64,000 nucleotides of DNA from Deltaproteobacteria bacterium HGW-Deltaproteobacteria-14 (GCA_002841945.1 PHBI01000005.1:1-64000), one strand, 5' to 3'; positions 27,571-37,156 are shown, numbered from the stretch's first letter. Notes: generated by a model not told the origin, from the letters alone. Made by a program: numbers and translations.

Positions 27571-28007
27571 GCGAAGGTGCGGATCCACGCCGCATCGAGG
27601 CCGATGATCCTGACGGCGGCGTCGCGCGGCACGAGCCAGGCGTCGCCATCGGGGGACTCCACCAGCGCGAGATCGCCGCGGGTGAGCTTGTCCGCGACGC
27701 CGTCGGCGAGGTCGACGCTGGGCACCACGCCGTCGCGTCCCACGTAGTACCAGCGCCGCCCACCGCGCTGGGGCTTGATCTCGACCCGCGCCTCGCTGGC
27801 GACGCGCGCCGCTTCGGCGCTGGCCTCGGGGGTCACCTCCGCGTCCGGGTCGGGCCGCGGGATGCGGCGCGTCTCGCCCCGGTCGCGAGGGCCGCGGCTG
27901 TTTCTCCGGCCCCGGCCGGTGCGCGGCCCCTCGGGCGCCGCTGCCGCCGACACCTGGGCCTCGGTGATCAGGCCGAGTTTGAGCATCTGGTCGCGTAGGT
28001 CACTCAT
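27564..28007 (-). CDS. DUF2058 domain protein
   Basis: 147 residues. It opens with MSDLRDQMLKLGLITEAQV, the usual DUF2058 start (a short helix often ending in Lys-rich linker; here Arg/Pro-rich). The C-terminal part has RWYYVGRDGVVPSVDLADGV, LTRGDLALVE and WLVPRDAAVRI, matching the DUF2058 globular domain (E. coli YaiL-like, described as nucleoprotein or RNA-associated). The basic linker (RGRRNSRGPRDRGETRR) would suit nucleic-acid contact. Convergent with pnp; its stop codon begins repeat copy B. Confidence 0.8.
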   Translation of the reverse strand: MSDLRDQMLKLGLITEAQVSAAAAPEGPRTGRGRRNSRGPRDRGETRRIPRPDPDAEVTPEASAEAARVASEARVEIKPQRGGRRWYYVGRDGVVPSVDLADGVADKLTRGDLALVESPDGDAWLVPRDAAVRIIGLDAAWIRTFAG

Positions 28008-28058
28008 CGTGGCTCTCGTCTATCGGAAGGGGGGGCCGACGTCCACCGCGAGGCGTGG

Positions 28059-28931
28059 TCAGACCGCGGTCGCGTGGGTCAGAAAGAGGGGCGCGTACAG
28101 CAAGCGACGCCCCTGTCCGTAGCGGGCCGCGAGGGACTTGGACCCGACCCGCTCGTCGAGGTGGAAGCCGTGGCGAGCGAGGAACGCCTCGGCGCGGACG
28201 CGATCGAGCTGAAACCGGAGCGGCTCGCCGATGGCGCCGAAGAGCCGCGCGCCGAACCGCTGGGCGGTCACCCACGCGGGGTGGCCGAGGGGGGCGTGCC
28301 AGTAGTCGGCGACGGCCACCGACCCTGGTCCTCCGAGCGCGTGGAGCACCCGCAGGGTGTGCGCGACCGTACCCTCGTCGAGGTACATCGACACGCCCTC
28401 CCAGATGAACAGCGTGCGGTGCCCGCGCTCGAAGCCCGCCGCGACGAGCCGCTCCGCGAAGTCCTCGTTGGCGAAGTCGACCGGGACGAAGCGCACGCGA
28501 TCCTGGCGCAGATCGCGCTGTTGAGCCAGGATCCGACGCTTGCGCGCCTGGGTCGGCGGGAAGTCGAGCTCCCACACCGGGCGGTCGCCGAGGATCGCGG
28601 CGAAGCGCCACGCGCGGGTGTCGTAGCCCGCCCCGAGCAGCACCACCTGCCGGATCCCGGAGCCGACGGCGGCGACGAGGGCGTCGTCGATGTAGCGATG
28701 GCGCGCCGCGACGAAGTCCGCGAAGAGCCCCGTCGGGAGGTAGCCGAGCTCCCCCGGGAGGAGCCGTCGCGTCGTCGGCGCGGCCAACCCGCGCAGCACG
28801 AGGCGCAGCGACGGGCGAAGAAAGCGCACCGCGAGCGGGTCATCGAGGATGCGCTGGGGCTCGGGCCGGCTGCGCTCGAGGGCGCGCAAGAGGCACACCC
28901 ACTCCGCCGTCAGGCTGGGGCCGCGGGGCAT
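28059..28931 (-). CDS. Class I SAM-dependent methyltransferase (LCM/PPM-type, TIGR00027-like)
   Basis: 290 residues from ATG 28931 (MPRGPSLTAEWVCLLRA); a longer open frame upstream has no family character. The SAM-binding motif is VVLLGAGYDTRAWRF, followed by WELDFPPTQARKRRIL (acidic residue after strand 2), FVPVDFANEDF, and TLFIWEGVSMYLDEGTV, the order seen in leucine-carboxyl-methyltransferase-like bacterial enzymes. The acceptor substrate is unknown (often secondary metabolites). It lies 51 bp upstream of the DUF2058 gene on the same strand. Confidence 0.88.
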   Translation of the reverse strand: MPRGPSLTAEWVCLLRALERSRPEPQRILDDPLAVRFLRPSLRLVLRGLAAPTTRRLLPGELGYLPTGLFADFVAARHRYIDDALVAAVGSGIRQVVLLGAGYDTRAWRFAAILGDRPVWELDFPPTQARKRRILAQQRDLRQDRVRFVPVDFANEDFAERLVAAGFERGHRTLFIWEGVSMYLDEGTVAHTLRVLHALGGPGSVAVADYWHAPLGHPAWVTAQRFGARLFGAIGEPLRFQLDRVRAEAFLARHGFHLDERVGSKSLAARYGQGRRLLYAPLFLTHATAV

Positions 28932-28992
28932 CGTGCGCCCCGCTACGCCGCGCCGTGTGCTGCGTGGTCCCGGTCGGCGGCGACGCGCGCGC

Positions 28993-31170
28993 TCACTGCG
29001 GCAGATCGCTGAGGTTGAGCCCGGCGGCGTAGCCGTAGGACACGTCGCGATCATAGCCGTACACGATCACCCCGACCGGCGCCGTCGCGGTGAGGTGGTG
29101 GACGCCGTCGGCGACCTTGAGGCGCGCGATGCGCCAGCTCGCACCGGAGATGGGGGTGAAGGCGTTCGCCCCGAGCGGCCCGTTGTCGAGGGTCACCACG
29201 GCGCCCGCCGGCGCCATGATCGTGATGTAGTCGTCCTTGTACTTGTTCGGCGTGAGGAAGACGTACTCGTCGCGGTACTGATCGACCGGCGGCGTCAGGA
29301 TGAGCGCCGGGTCCCCCACCGCCGTGCACGCGCAGTTGAGCGCGTCGAAGCAGGTGCACACGTGGCCGCCCGGGCACCCCGCCGTGCTGCCGGCGGTGGC
29401 GCAGACCGGCGGCAGGCAGAGCTGGGTCGACAGGTCCACCGCGACGCACTCGTAGCCGGCGTAGCACTGCGCCGAGGAGAAGCAGTCGGCGTAGGCCGGC
29501 GGGTTCACGACCTCCGAGCTGCTCGCGAGGACCTGTGACACCAGGATCGGCTTGTCCCCGGTGATGACGAAGTCGGCGTCGGTCGCGAACTCGTAGGACT
29601 CGCCCCGGTTCAGCGTGCGGGGCAGCTGGATCGCCGGGTTGAACGACACCTGGGTCCCGTTCTCGCTCGCGAGCACGCGCCAGTAGTCCTTCTCGACCAG
29701 CCGCTTGAACGACTTGGCTGCGACGTAGCTCTTGCCCCAGGTCTCGACCGGGTAGAGCTGCTGCTCGAGGTGATCGGTGCAGCAGACGTCGCTCGAGATC
29801 GCCGACTCGTGCCCGCCGAACACGGCGATGTCCTTGTCGGCGGTGATGACCGTGCCCGTCAGGTCGCCGTTGTTCTGGTCGCTCTTGATGTTGAGCACCT
29901 GGAAGGGCTGCAGCGTGTACGTGTAGGTCTGCCCGGCCTGCATCGTCGCCATCGACGTCCCGGCCTGGGTGCGCGTGCTCGGCGTCACCTGCACGGTGGT
30001 GTCGGCGGACGCCGTGACGACGCTGATCGCGCCGCGATACGGGATCTCGCTGTTGTTCGGTCCCCCGCCGAGCAGCTCGAAGCGGCTCACGGCGATGTAC
30101 TCGCGCCCGTAGGTGTTGGTCGGCAGCAGCAGCGACCCGTCGTTCGAGAACACGTCGACGTTGTCGAGGGGGTTGAACTGGTAGGCGATGATCGGCGCGG
30201 TCGCCTGGACCCGATAGGCGGTCCAGAAGATCCCCGCCGCGCCCATGTTGTGCTGCGGCAGGTTGAAGATCTCGAGCTGGCCGGGCTGGACGTCGCGCTG
30301 GTCGATCTGAGCCGGGGTCCCCTCGGCCGTGGTCTGGGCGGTGATGGTGATGGTGGCGACGCGGACGCTGAGGTTCGAGACGATGACCGCGAAGGGGCCG
30401 TTCTGGGCGAGGTAGTGGTTGTCGAGGTCGACCGCCCAGTAGTCGCAGCCGCTGTTGGACTTGCTCTTGATGTCGGTGATGCAGGGCGAGACGCAGGTGC
30501 CCTGCAGGCACGAGAGCCCCTGGGCGCCGCAGTCCTCGCCGGCGCCCCAGGCGCCGGTCTGGCCGCACACCTCGGCCTGACCGTTGGCGTTGCAGCGCTT
30601 GGCCCCCGGGTAGCAGGTGAAGCAGTTGCCGTCGACGCACTGCTGGTCGGCCTGACAGATCTGGTTCGGATCGTAGGCCGAGCCGTCCGCCTTGCACTGC
30701 AACACGGTGTTACCGTTGCACACGCGCTCGTTGGGCGTGCAGCCGACGCACGCGCCGCCAGCGCACCCTCCCGCACCGCACGCGAGCGCGTCCCAGTCGT
30801 CCCCCTGGGCGTTGCAGGTCAGCAGCGTGCCGCCGTTGCAGGTCGTCTCCCCTGGCGTGCAGCTCGCGCTCACGCACAGCCCTGCTGCGGTGCAGCGCCC
30901 GGCCCCGCAGTCGCCGTCCGAGAGGCACTGGACGCAGATGCCGGTGGGCGAGCACAGCGGCTTCGGGTCCTGGCAGTCCTGATTGCCCTGACAGAGGCTG
31001 CTCGTCGACGTGTCCTGCGGGAACATGGTCGAGTCGCTGCCGAAGGTGACGTCGCCGCCCGCGGTGTCACCGGGGAACGTCCCGCCTCCCGGGCTCGAGC
31101 ACGCGGCGAGCGCGGCGACGATGCAGCTGGCGGTAGCGAGGGCGCGGGGGCGCGGCGTCGGGATGTTCAC
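28993..31170 (-). CDS. IgGFc-binding-domain lipoprotein
   Basis: 725 residues. Lipobox AALAAC (Cys24), an Asp/Ser/Thr linker, then cysteine-rich modules (about 50-200) of the CNPxxxxCxxCxxDxxCGxGxC kind, and an IgGFc-binding N-terminal type domain (about 230-720; NNSEIPYRGAISVVTASADT, VFGGHESAI, VETWGKSYVAAKSFKR). Bacterial relatives are surface proteins named from the mammalian Fc-gamma-binding protein; actual ligand binding is unproven. An EGF-like Cys cluster (about 565-625) interrupts the domain. ATG 31170 gives the signal peptide. Likely an outer-surface adhesion protein. Confidence 0.88.
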   Translation of the reverse strand: MNIPTPRPRALATASCIVAALAACSSPGGGTFPGDTAGGDVTFGSDSTMFPQDTSTSSLCQGNQDCQDPKPLCSPTGICVQCLSDGDCGAGRCTAAGLCVSASCTPGETTCNGGTLLTCNAQGDDWDALACGAGGCAGGACVGCTPNERVCNGNTVLQCKADGSAYDPNQICQADQQCVDGNCFTCYPGAKRCNANGQAEVCGQTGAWGAGEDCGAQGLSCLQGTCVSPCITDIKSKSNSGCDYWAVDLDNHYLAQNGPFAVIVSNLSVRVATITITAQTTAEGTPAQIDQRDVQPGQLEIFNLPQHNMGAAGIFWTAYRVQATAPIIAYQFNPLDNVDVFSNDGSLLLPTNTYGREYIAVSRFELLGGGPNNSEIPYRGAISVVTASADTTVQVTPSTRTQAGTSMATMQAGQTYTYTLQPFQVLNIKSDQNNGDLTGTVITADKDIAVFGGHESAISSDVCCTDHLEQQLYPVETWGKSYVAAKSFKRLVEKDYWRVLASENGTQVSFNPAIQLPRTLNRGESYEFATDADFVITGDKPILVSQVLASSSEVVNPPAYADCFSSAQCYAGYECVAVDLSTQLCLPPVCATAGSTAGCPGGHVCTCFDALNCACTAVGDPALILTPPVDQYRDEYVFLTPNKYKDDYITIMAPAGAVVTLDNGPLGANAFTPISGASWRIARLKVADGVHHLTATAPVGVIVYGYDRDVSYGYAAGLNLSDLPQ

Positions 31171-31307
31171 GGGATGTGCCTGGGTTCGGGCCAGCGCGGA
31201 GGGTTATGTGTAGCACCCTGCGCGACCCCGTCTCAAGCGCCTGATGCGTTCATCCACGCGCCGCGCCGCCCGACACGGAGCCCCTGGTGCTGCAATGCAG
31301 CATGGCG

Positions 31308-34300
31308 TCACCGTGATCGGATGATCTCGAAGAGCCGCTCCGCGCCGCGATGCTCATCGCGCAGCCAGTCCCGGAGGTCGCCCATCACCTCGCGGAAGTC
31401 GTCCGCGCTGTAGAGGGTGTTGGCGCCGGGGACGGGCCGCTGCGCCTCCTTGATGGCTTGCTTGAGGGTCTTGTAGGGGAAGACCCCGAGGGTGACCTCG
31501 CGGAAGAGGTTCTGCGCCAGCGCCGTCGTCACCCCGTCGGGGTCCTGGGCCCGGATCTTCTGCAGCGTCTCGAGCGCGTTGAGGACGTAGCGCTTGTCAG
31601 GGTCGAGGAGGCCACCGAGGAAGCGCAGCAGCTGGGTCGTCGCGTCCATCGGCACCCGGACCTGGGACAGCAGGCTCAGCATCTGCAGGTTGGCGCCGAA
31701 GAGATCGGCGTCGGCGCTCGGCGGCTGCTCGGCCAGCATCGCGGCGAGCAGCTCGTCGACGAGGGCGCGGTGGGCCGGGGTGTCGCGGATCTTGGCCATC
31801 GCGTCGGTCGCGGCGGTGAACCCACGGCTCCCCATGATGTCAGCCAGGTCCTGGTCGAAGCTCGCGATGCCCTCCTGCCAGTCGGGCCGCGAGACCACCT
31901 CCGCGAGCTGGTCGGCGATGGTCGGGACGAGGGCGACGGTGATGTCGAGGGCGTGCCGGTTGATGAGCTGCCCGTCGCCGTCGAGGTCGAGGAAGACGCC
32001 GAGCAGATCCACCCGATCCCACGCCGCGCGCGCCCCGGGGGACGCGTCGAGGGCGCGGTCGATGCGATCGAAGGCGTCGACGACGAGCTGCAGCCGGCTC
32101 GGGTGGTCGATGGTGCCGCCGTGCTTGGACGGGATGCTGGTCGTGCCGTCGCGGAGGGGGACCTGGGCGTCGGTGTCGAGCATCCAGCGCAGGAACCCGT
32201 CGAGCTCGTCGGCGACGTTGAGGGTCTGGCCGTCGAGGACGAAGGTCGCCTGGTCGGCCCACGCCGAGAACTCGATGAAGTGCGTCGGGAAGCCCGTCTG
32301 CTCGAAGAGCTGCACGAGGTAGGGCTCGAGCTTGCGAAAACCCGTCCCGACCGAGGTGAAGCCGTTGTCGGTGAAGCGGGTCTCGCTGTAGTGGATGGCG
32401 AGGGTGGAGAAGAGGGACACGAAGTCGGTGCCGCGACCGGCGGCGACGATGTCGTTGACCCACGGACGCAGGGCGCGGAGCGACCCGCTGGCCTGGAGCG
32501 CGAGCAGCGCCGGCCCGTAGTGCTGCCGGACCTGCAACCCGCGGCGGCAGGTCGGGTTCCCGGTCGTGCTCTGATCGTGGTTCATGTACAGGTTCAGCTG
32601 CTCGGCGGTCGGCGTCAGGTCGTCGAACTCGGCCACGAGCTGCACGGCGAGGGAGTTCAGGATCGTGTTGCCGAGATCGATCACCGCCCGATTCGCGATG
32701 GAGTCGACGTAGAGGTTCGCCATGTCGTCGGTGATGACGACGTCGTAGGCGTCGACGCGGTCGAAGAGCTTGAGGTGGGCCTCGGCCCCCTGGGTGTCCC
32801 ACATCAGGTAGCAGGACTTCTGGAGCCAGGAGCGGTCGGCGTCGGTGGTGTCGGCGCGGTCCCACGGGGTCGCGTCGAGGAGCTGGAGGTTCGAGGCCTG
32901 GGCCGGCGTCTCGAGCAGCGCCATGTCCGACGGGAGGCTCAGCCGGGTGTAGCTCATCTGCTTGGACAGGCTGGCGAACATGCCCTGGTTCTCGGGGGTC
33001 TTGGCCGCCGCGATGAGCGAGCGGAAGAGGCCGTGCTTGGCCAGCGACGCCAGCGTCGGGTGCAGATCCTCGAACAGCGTGTTCCCCGGGGTGAGCGAGG
33101 GCGCCGGCTGGAAGATGTCACGCGCCTTGGCGAGGTCGAGGACGAGCGAGCGGAACAGCTGCTCTTTGGCGATGACGCCCTGCTCGAGGGCGCGGATCAG
33201 CGGCACCAGGCGGGGGTAGCGCCGGAGCTCGTTGACGACGTGCAGCAGATCGAGGAGCGGGGCGTCCTCGACGTAGAAGCCGGTGTACTGGCCGTCGGCG
33301 TCGTCGCGGCTGACGCGCCCCCCGAGCAGGGCCTCGAAGGAGGTGAAGAGATCGAAGTGAACGCCCTGGGCGAGCAGCGTCCGGGTGTCGCGCACGAGGT
33401 ACGCGAGCGCGGTGTTGCGGAGCTCGAAGTAGTCGTAGACGAAGCTGCCGTCGACGATGGCGCGGCCGAGCTGATCGCGCTCCTCTCCCGCCGTCCCGCG
33501 CCCGCTGAAGGTCGGCATGTTGACCGCCACGCCGAGGTCGTCGATGGGCCGGCCCGCCTCGTCGACGTCGACCTGACCATCACCATCGCCGTCCACGAAG
33601 GGCGCCGGGGGCGCACCGGCGGCGGCGCGCACCACCGGCGCACCGCGCCCGTCGATGCGCGCGGAGAACACGATGGGGCCCATCGGCTCCTCGGCGTTCT
33701 CCACCTTCACCTCGAGCAGGCGCTGCAGCAGGCCCTTCTCGGTGGAGGTCCGGAGGTAGCCGTCCTCGAGGGTCGGGAGCTCGCGGTGGAGGTAGCGGAA
33801 GAGCTCGGTGAGCTGCGGCTCGAGGTCGAGGGTCATCGCGATGAGCCGGTCGAGCAGCTGGATCGGGTGCCGGGCGAGGGTGCCGAGGAGCCGCTCGACC
33901 GCGTCCGGGTTCGCGCCAAAGGCGTTGTCGAGGGCCGCGACGGCCGCGACCGTGCGCTCGTCCGACAGCATCACGTCGAGGATGTCGGCGAGGTCCCGGG
34001 TCATCTGCGGGAGCGGCCCGGCGCTCCCGTCCGGCTGGTCGTCGTAGAGCGGCAGCAGGCGCTCGAACACCGGCAGGATGCCGTCCTTGACCGGACCTGT
34101 GATGAGGGCGTTGAGCGCGTCAACGAGGTCGCCCTTGCGCACCTCGACGACCGCTGCGCGCTGAGCCCCGACCGCGGCGGTCGACGACCACAAATACTCC
34201 TCGTGGAGGATGCCGTAGGCCTCGGTCCCGAAGTCGGCGTAGCTGCGCGTGCGCTCGGTGGAGAGCGGCGCGTCACAGCTGGCGGCGGTGACGAGGAGAG

Positions 34301-34331
34301 CGAGCCCCAAACAGGTGACGGTGCAGTTCAT
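31308..34331 (-). CDS. Giant unknown lipoprotein coupled to a FadL-type porin
   Basis: A 1007-residue predicted lipoprotein (LVTAASC, Cys19) I cannot assign to a family. It is mostly helical with repeated leucine-rich segments (DLADILDVMLSD, LLGTLARHPIQLLDRLIA) and one EF-hand-like calcium loop DGDGDGQVDVDEAG (about 246-259). No enzyme motif is seen. It lies 15 bp downstream of the FadL/OmpP1 gene, so it is very probably co-translated with it and may be its periplasmic or surface partner in moving a hydrophobic substrate. ATG 34331 gives the lipoprotein signal. Confidence 0.7.
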   Translation of the reverse strand: MNCTVTCLGLALLVTAASCDAPLSTERTRSYADFGTEAYGILHEEYLWSSTAAVGAQRAAVVEVRKGDLVDALNALITGPVKDGILPVFERLLPLYDDQPDGSAGPLPQMTRDLADILDVMLSDERTVAAVAALDNAFGANPDAVERLLGTLARHPIQLLDRLIAMTLDLEPQLTELFRYLHRELPTLEDGYLRTSTEKGLLQRLLEVKVENAEEPMGPIVFSARIDGRGAPVVRAAAGAPPAPFVDGDGDGQVDVDEAGRPIDDLGVAVNMPTFSGRGTAGEERDQLGRAIVDGSFVYDYFELRNTALAYLVRDTRTLLAQGVHFDLFTSFEALLGGRVSRDDADGQYTGFYVEDAPLLDLLHVVNELRRYPRLVPLIRALEQGVIAKEQLFRSLVLDLAKARDIFQPAPSLTPGNTLFEDLHPTLASLAKHGLFRSLIAAAKTPENQGMFASLSKQMSYTRLSLPSDMALLETPAQASNLQLLDATPWDRADTTDADRSWLQKSCYLMWDTQGAEAHLKLFDRVDAYDVVITDDMANLYVDSIANRAVIDLGNTILNSLAVQLVAEFDDLTPTAEQLNLYMNHDQSTTGNPTCRRGLQVRQHYGPALLALQASGSLRALRPWVNDIVAAGRGTDFVSLFSTLAIHYSETRFTDNGFTSVGTGFRKLEPYLVQLFEQTGFPTHFIEFSAWADQATFVLDGQTLNVADELDGFLRWMLDTDAQVPLRDGTTSIPSKHGGTIDHPSRLQLVVDAFDRIDRALDASPGARAAWDRVDLLGVFLDLDGDGQLINRHALDITVALVPTIADQLAEVVSRPDWQEGIASFDQDLADIMGSRGFTAATDAMAKIRDTPAHRALVDELLAAMLAEQPPSADADLFGANLQMLSLLSQVRVPMDATTQLLRFLGGLLDPDKRYVLNALETLQKIRAQDPDGVTTALAQNLFREVTLGVFPYKTLKQAIKEAQRPVPGANTLYSADDFREVMGDLRDWLRDEHRGAERLFEIIRSR

Positions 34332-34346
34332 GGCGTAACTCGGGGC

Positions 34347-35759
34347 TCAGAACGAAGCGTTGAAGGTCGCGGCGAACATCAGGTACGAGCCCGTGTAGGT
34401 CCCGTTCCCGACGACGTGCGGCCCGGTGTCCCCATAGGCAGACGGGTCCTGATCATAGATCGGATTCACCTGATACTTCACGGAGTCGGTCACTGTCCGC
34501 TCGAGCTGCTGGATGTAGGCAGCGGCCAGGTCGATGTCGTAGGCGCCGAGGTGGAACGTCGCGCCGAGCCCGCCGCCGATCTTGTTGTTGTCGATCGTCA
34601 GCACCGACGTCGTCGCGTCCGGGAGCGACGTCGACTCGTAGAGCGCGCCGAGGCGCAGCGTCACGAGCCCGCGACCCGGGCGAAAGGAGCCGCCGAGGCG
34701 CACGGAGATGACGTCCTTGCTGTCGGCCCTGAGCGAGAACGCCTTGACCGTGTAGGACCCGATGCCGGGGACGTTCGTAAACGAGATCCCGCCCGCGCCC
34801 GGGATGACATCGATCTCGTCGAGCGCGCTCCAGAGCTCGAGAACGGCGGCGAGCTCGACCGACCACAGGTCGTCATCGTGGACGCGCAGGCCGAGGCGGA
34901 TGATCGCCGGGAAATCGAGGCGGAGCCCGATCTTGTCGCCCTGCACGGCGGTGTCGCTGAAGTAGTAGTGCGACGGCAGGCGCACCGCGAGCTCGCCGGT
35001 CGCGTCGACGTGGACCGGGAGCTGGCCCGACAGGCCGATGTCGAAGCCCGGCACCGGCGTGATCAGCACGCCGAGGTTGGCGCTCGGCGTGAAGACGTCG
35101 CTGACCGAGACCTCGGTGAGGTTGTCGATGTCCGGCTGCTCGGCCCAACCGAAGACCCCCGGGTATCCGGAGATCGCGAGGCGCTGGGTGATCTGGGTGA
35201 CGACCCACTGCAGACCGACGCCGATCGACAGCTCGTCGGAGATGCGCCAGGCGACCGAGGCCTGCACGAACAGCTCGAGGGCGCTGAGCGTGACGAGGGA
35301 GTAACGCTGCGGCCCCTCTTCGGGCCACTCGTTGGTGCCGGCGTAGGGCCCGTACAGCCCGAGCGCGAACACGAAGTCCTCGGTGCCGAAGCGCGTGGCG
35401 ATCCCGAGCGACGGATCGGGGAACGGCGGGCCCTCGTTGTGGACCTCGGGGAACCCGTTCGCGTAGCGCGGGTCCTTGCGCATGACCTCGGCGTCGTCCG
35501 CCCGGGCGAAGGTCTGCTGGGTCATGATCAGGCCGAGGTCGACGTACAGCGCGAGATCGCCGTGCAAGCGCGTGAGCGCCGCCGGGTTGAGCCACTGCGC
35601 GTTCATGTCGTCGGAGCCGGCGATGTGGGCGCCCCCCATCGCCATGGCGCGGGCGCCGCGCTCGGGGAGATAGAAGCTGCCTGCGCGCGCGCCGTTGGAC
35701 GCGAGCAATGTCAGGGCCGTGACGGCGACGCCGACGAGGGAGATGCGGGGCTGTTTCAT
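34347..35759 (-). CDS. OmpP1/FadL-family outer-membrane transporter
   Basis: 470 residues. Signal peptide (about 1-26, ending GARA), a mature N-terminus GSFYLPERGARAMAMGGA of the FadL hatch type, NAQWLNPAALTRL, then alternating amphipathic strands to a C-terminal FAATFNASF ending in Phe, typical of a beta-barrel. FadL proteins carry long-chain fatty acids or aromatic hydrocarbons across the outer membrane by lateral diffusion. No fatty-acid or hydrocarbon degradation genes are adjacent. It is the first gene of a two-gene unit with the 1007-residue lipoprotein. Confidence 0.92.
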   Translation of the reverse strand: MKQPRISLVGVAVTALTLLASNGARAGSFYLPERGARAMAMGGAHIAGSDDMNAQWLNPAALTRLHGDLALYVDLGLIMTQQTFARADDAEVMRKDPRYANGFPEVHNEGPPFPDPSLGIATRFGTEDFVFALGLYGPYAGTNEWPEEGPQRYSLVTLSALELFVQASVAWRISDELSIGVGLQWVVTQITQRLAISGYPGVFGWAEQPDIDNLTEVSVSDVFTPSANLGVLITPVPGFDIGLSGQLPVHVDATGELAVRLPSHYYFSDTAVQGDKIGLRLDFPAIIRLGLRVHDDDLWSVELAAVLELWSALDEIDVIPGAGGISFTNVPGIGSYTVKAFSLRADSKDVISVRLGGSFRPGRGLVTLRLGALYESTSLPDATTSVLTIDNNKIGGGLGATFHLGAYDIDLAAAYIQQLERTVTDSVKYQVNPIYDQDPSAYGDTGPHVVGNGTYTGSYLMFAATFNASF

Positions 35760-35860
35760 GGCCGGGTCACTGTGCCCGAGCGATGACGGCGGCGCAACGA
35801 CGTCCGCCGCGCGTGGCGGCGCGCCGGGCCCCGCTCGAGTGGTGGCGACCCTGACGAGCC

Positions 35861-36979
35861 CTACCTGAGCGCCTCGACGATGACGTCGCTCCCGAGGCGC
35901 CGCTGCAGGAAGTCCTTGAGGCGCCGCTTGATGCGCACCTCGAGCTGGCGCACGCGCTCCTTGGAGACGCCGAACTGGTCGCCAAGGTCCTCGAGGCGCA
36001 CCGGGTCCTCCGATTGCAGCCGCTGGTCCCAGATGGCGCGGTCACGCTCGTCGAGGGTCTCGCGGAACTCGCCGAAGGCCTGCTGCAGGATGTCCTGAAT
36101 CTCGCCGCCGCTGACGTCATCCTCCGGGCTCGCCGTCTCGTCGGCCATGACGTCGCCGCGGGTGCGCCCGTCCTCGTCACCGTGCACGGGGACGTCGAGG
36201 CTCACCGGGCGCTGATCGAGGATCGGCGCGAGCTCCCTGACGTCCGCCTCGGTCACCCCGACCCGCTCGGCGATGCGCTTGGCCTCCGGCTCGATACCGT
36301 CGGCGATGAGCGACCGCCGCTCGCGCTCGAGGCGCCAGAAGAGCTTTCGCGCCGCGCGGGAGCCCGCGTGGATGAGGTGCTTGTTCTCCTGGATGAAGGC
36401 GAGGATGCGAGCCCGGATCCAGAAGCGCGCGTAGCTCGGGAACGGGATGCCCCGGTCGGCGTCGAACTTTCGGATCGCCTCGGCGAGGCCGAGGTTGCCC
36501 TCCGCGATGAGATCCATCACGTCCGCCCACTGGCGGCGGAACTGGAAGGCGATCTTGACGACGAGGCGCAGGTTCGACGCGACGAGCATCGCTGCGGCCT
36601 GCTTGTCGCCGCTCTCCTGGTAGCGCACCGCGAGCTCGGCCTGCTCCTCGATGGGCAGGATCTCGACGTCCTTGAGCCGCGCCAAGTAGACGTTGAGCGC
36701 GGTGATCGACTCGGGGACGCGGTTCTCGCGGACGGTCGGGAGCCGCGTGCGCTGGCTCGCGCGCGGCGCGGCGGGCTTTACGACGTCGTCGTCGTCGCTG
36801 TCGTCGTCGACCTCCTCGACCTCGGCGTCTATCTCCGCGAACGGATCGTCGTCGAGGTCGTCCAGATCGAGGTCCGGGACCGACGCGCGCTCCTCCACCT
36901 CCACCTCGACCTCGATGGCGTCGTCATCCGTGGCGGCCGCGGTGGCCGTCCCGTGCTTGTCTTGGTCCCTGACTGCCAT
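35861..36979 (-). CDS. RpoH-like RNA polymerase sigma factor
   Basis: A 372-residue sigma-70 family factor. It starts with a very acidic extension of about 80 residues (runs of Asp/Glu), then region 1.2/2 (NVYLARLKDVEILPIEEQAE, NLRLVVKIAFQFRR, DLIAEGNLGLAEAIRKFD), FPSYARFWIRARI (region 2.4/3), a short region 3, and region 4 (LEDLGDQFGVSKERVRQLE). The pattern is that of heat-shock or RpoH-like group factors (SigB/C-like in myxobacteria) rather than RpoD. ATG 36979 is chosen; the upstream open frame is opposite clpB and is not real. Its gene is divergent from clpB (177 bp), which fits control of heat-shock genes. Confidence 0.9.
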   Translation of the reverse strand: MAVRDQDKHGTATAAATDDDAIEVEVEVEERASVPDLDLDDLDDDPFAEIDAEVEEVDDDSDDDDVVKPAAPRASQRTRLPTVRENRVPESITALNVYLARLKDVEILPIEEQAELAVRYQESGDKQAAAMLVASNLRLVVKIAFQFRRQWADVMDLIAEGNLGLAEAIRKFDADRGIPFPSYARFWIRARILAFIQENKHLIHAGSRAARKLFWRLERERRSLIADGIEPEAKRIAERVGVTEADVRELAPILDQRPVSLDVPVHGDEDGRTRGDVMADETASPEDDVSGGEIQDILQQAFGEFRETLDERDRAIWDQRLQSEDPVRLEDLGDQFGVSKERVRQLEVRIKRRLKDFLQRRLGSDVIVEALR

Positions 36980-37008
36980 GCCTTGCCCGGCCGGTTCATG
37001 TGCTTCCA

Positions 37009-37031
37009 CTCCGTAACGTAACGAGACGGAG
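37009..37031. promoter_or_regulatory. Inverted repeat between sigma-factor gene and clpB
   Basis: CTCCGT-N11-ACGGAG, including the local direct repeat GTAACGTAACG. It lies 30 bp upstream of the sigma-factor start on the minus strand, in the position of a core promoter or operator. Role inferred from position. Confidence 0.35.
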
Positions 37032-37060
37032 CGTGCGGCAGCGCCGCGGTAGTGCCACCC

Positions 37061-37076
37061 GGGGTCTGAGATACCC
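37061..37076. promoter_or_regulatory. GGGGT-N6-ACCCC inverted repeat
   Basis: GGGGTCTGAGATACCCC-type palindrome (arms 37061-37065 and 37072-37076) located 80 bp upstream of the clpB start and 82 bp upstream of the sigma-factor start. It may be an operator shared by the divergent genes. Confidence 0.35.
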
Positions 37077-37156
37077 CAGCGCACCTCCGGCGGCAACCAC
37101 CAGTGTCGCACGGGGGACGCGCATCGTTGCGCGCGCTCCGCCGGAGGACAACGCGC

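Noticed and set aside
31350..35786. Open plus-strand frame of 1478 codons opposite the lipoprotein and FadL genes
   Set aside because: It is the mirror of two well-supported minus-strand genes; the composition (Val/Glu/Arg/Asp-rich with no family character) is typical of antisense frames in GC-rich DNA.
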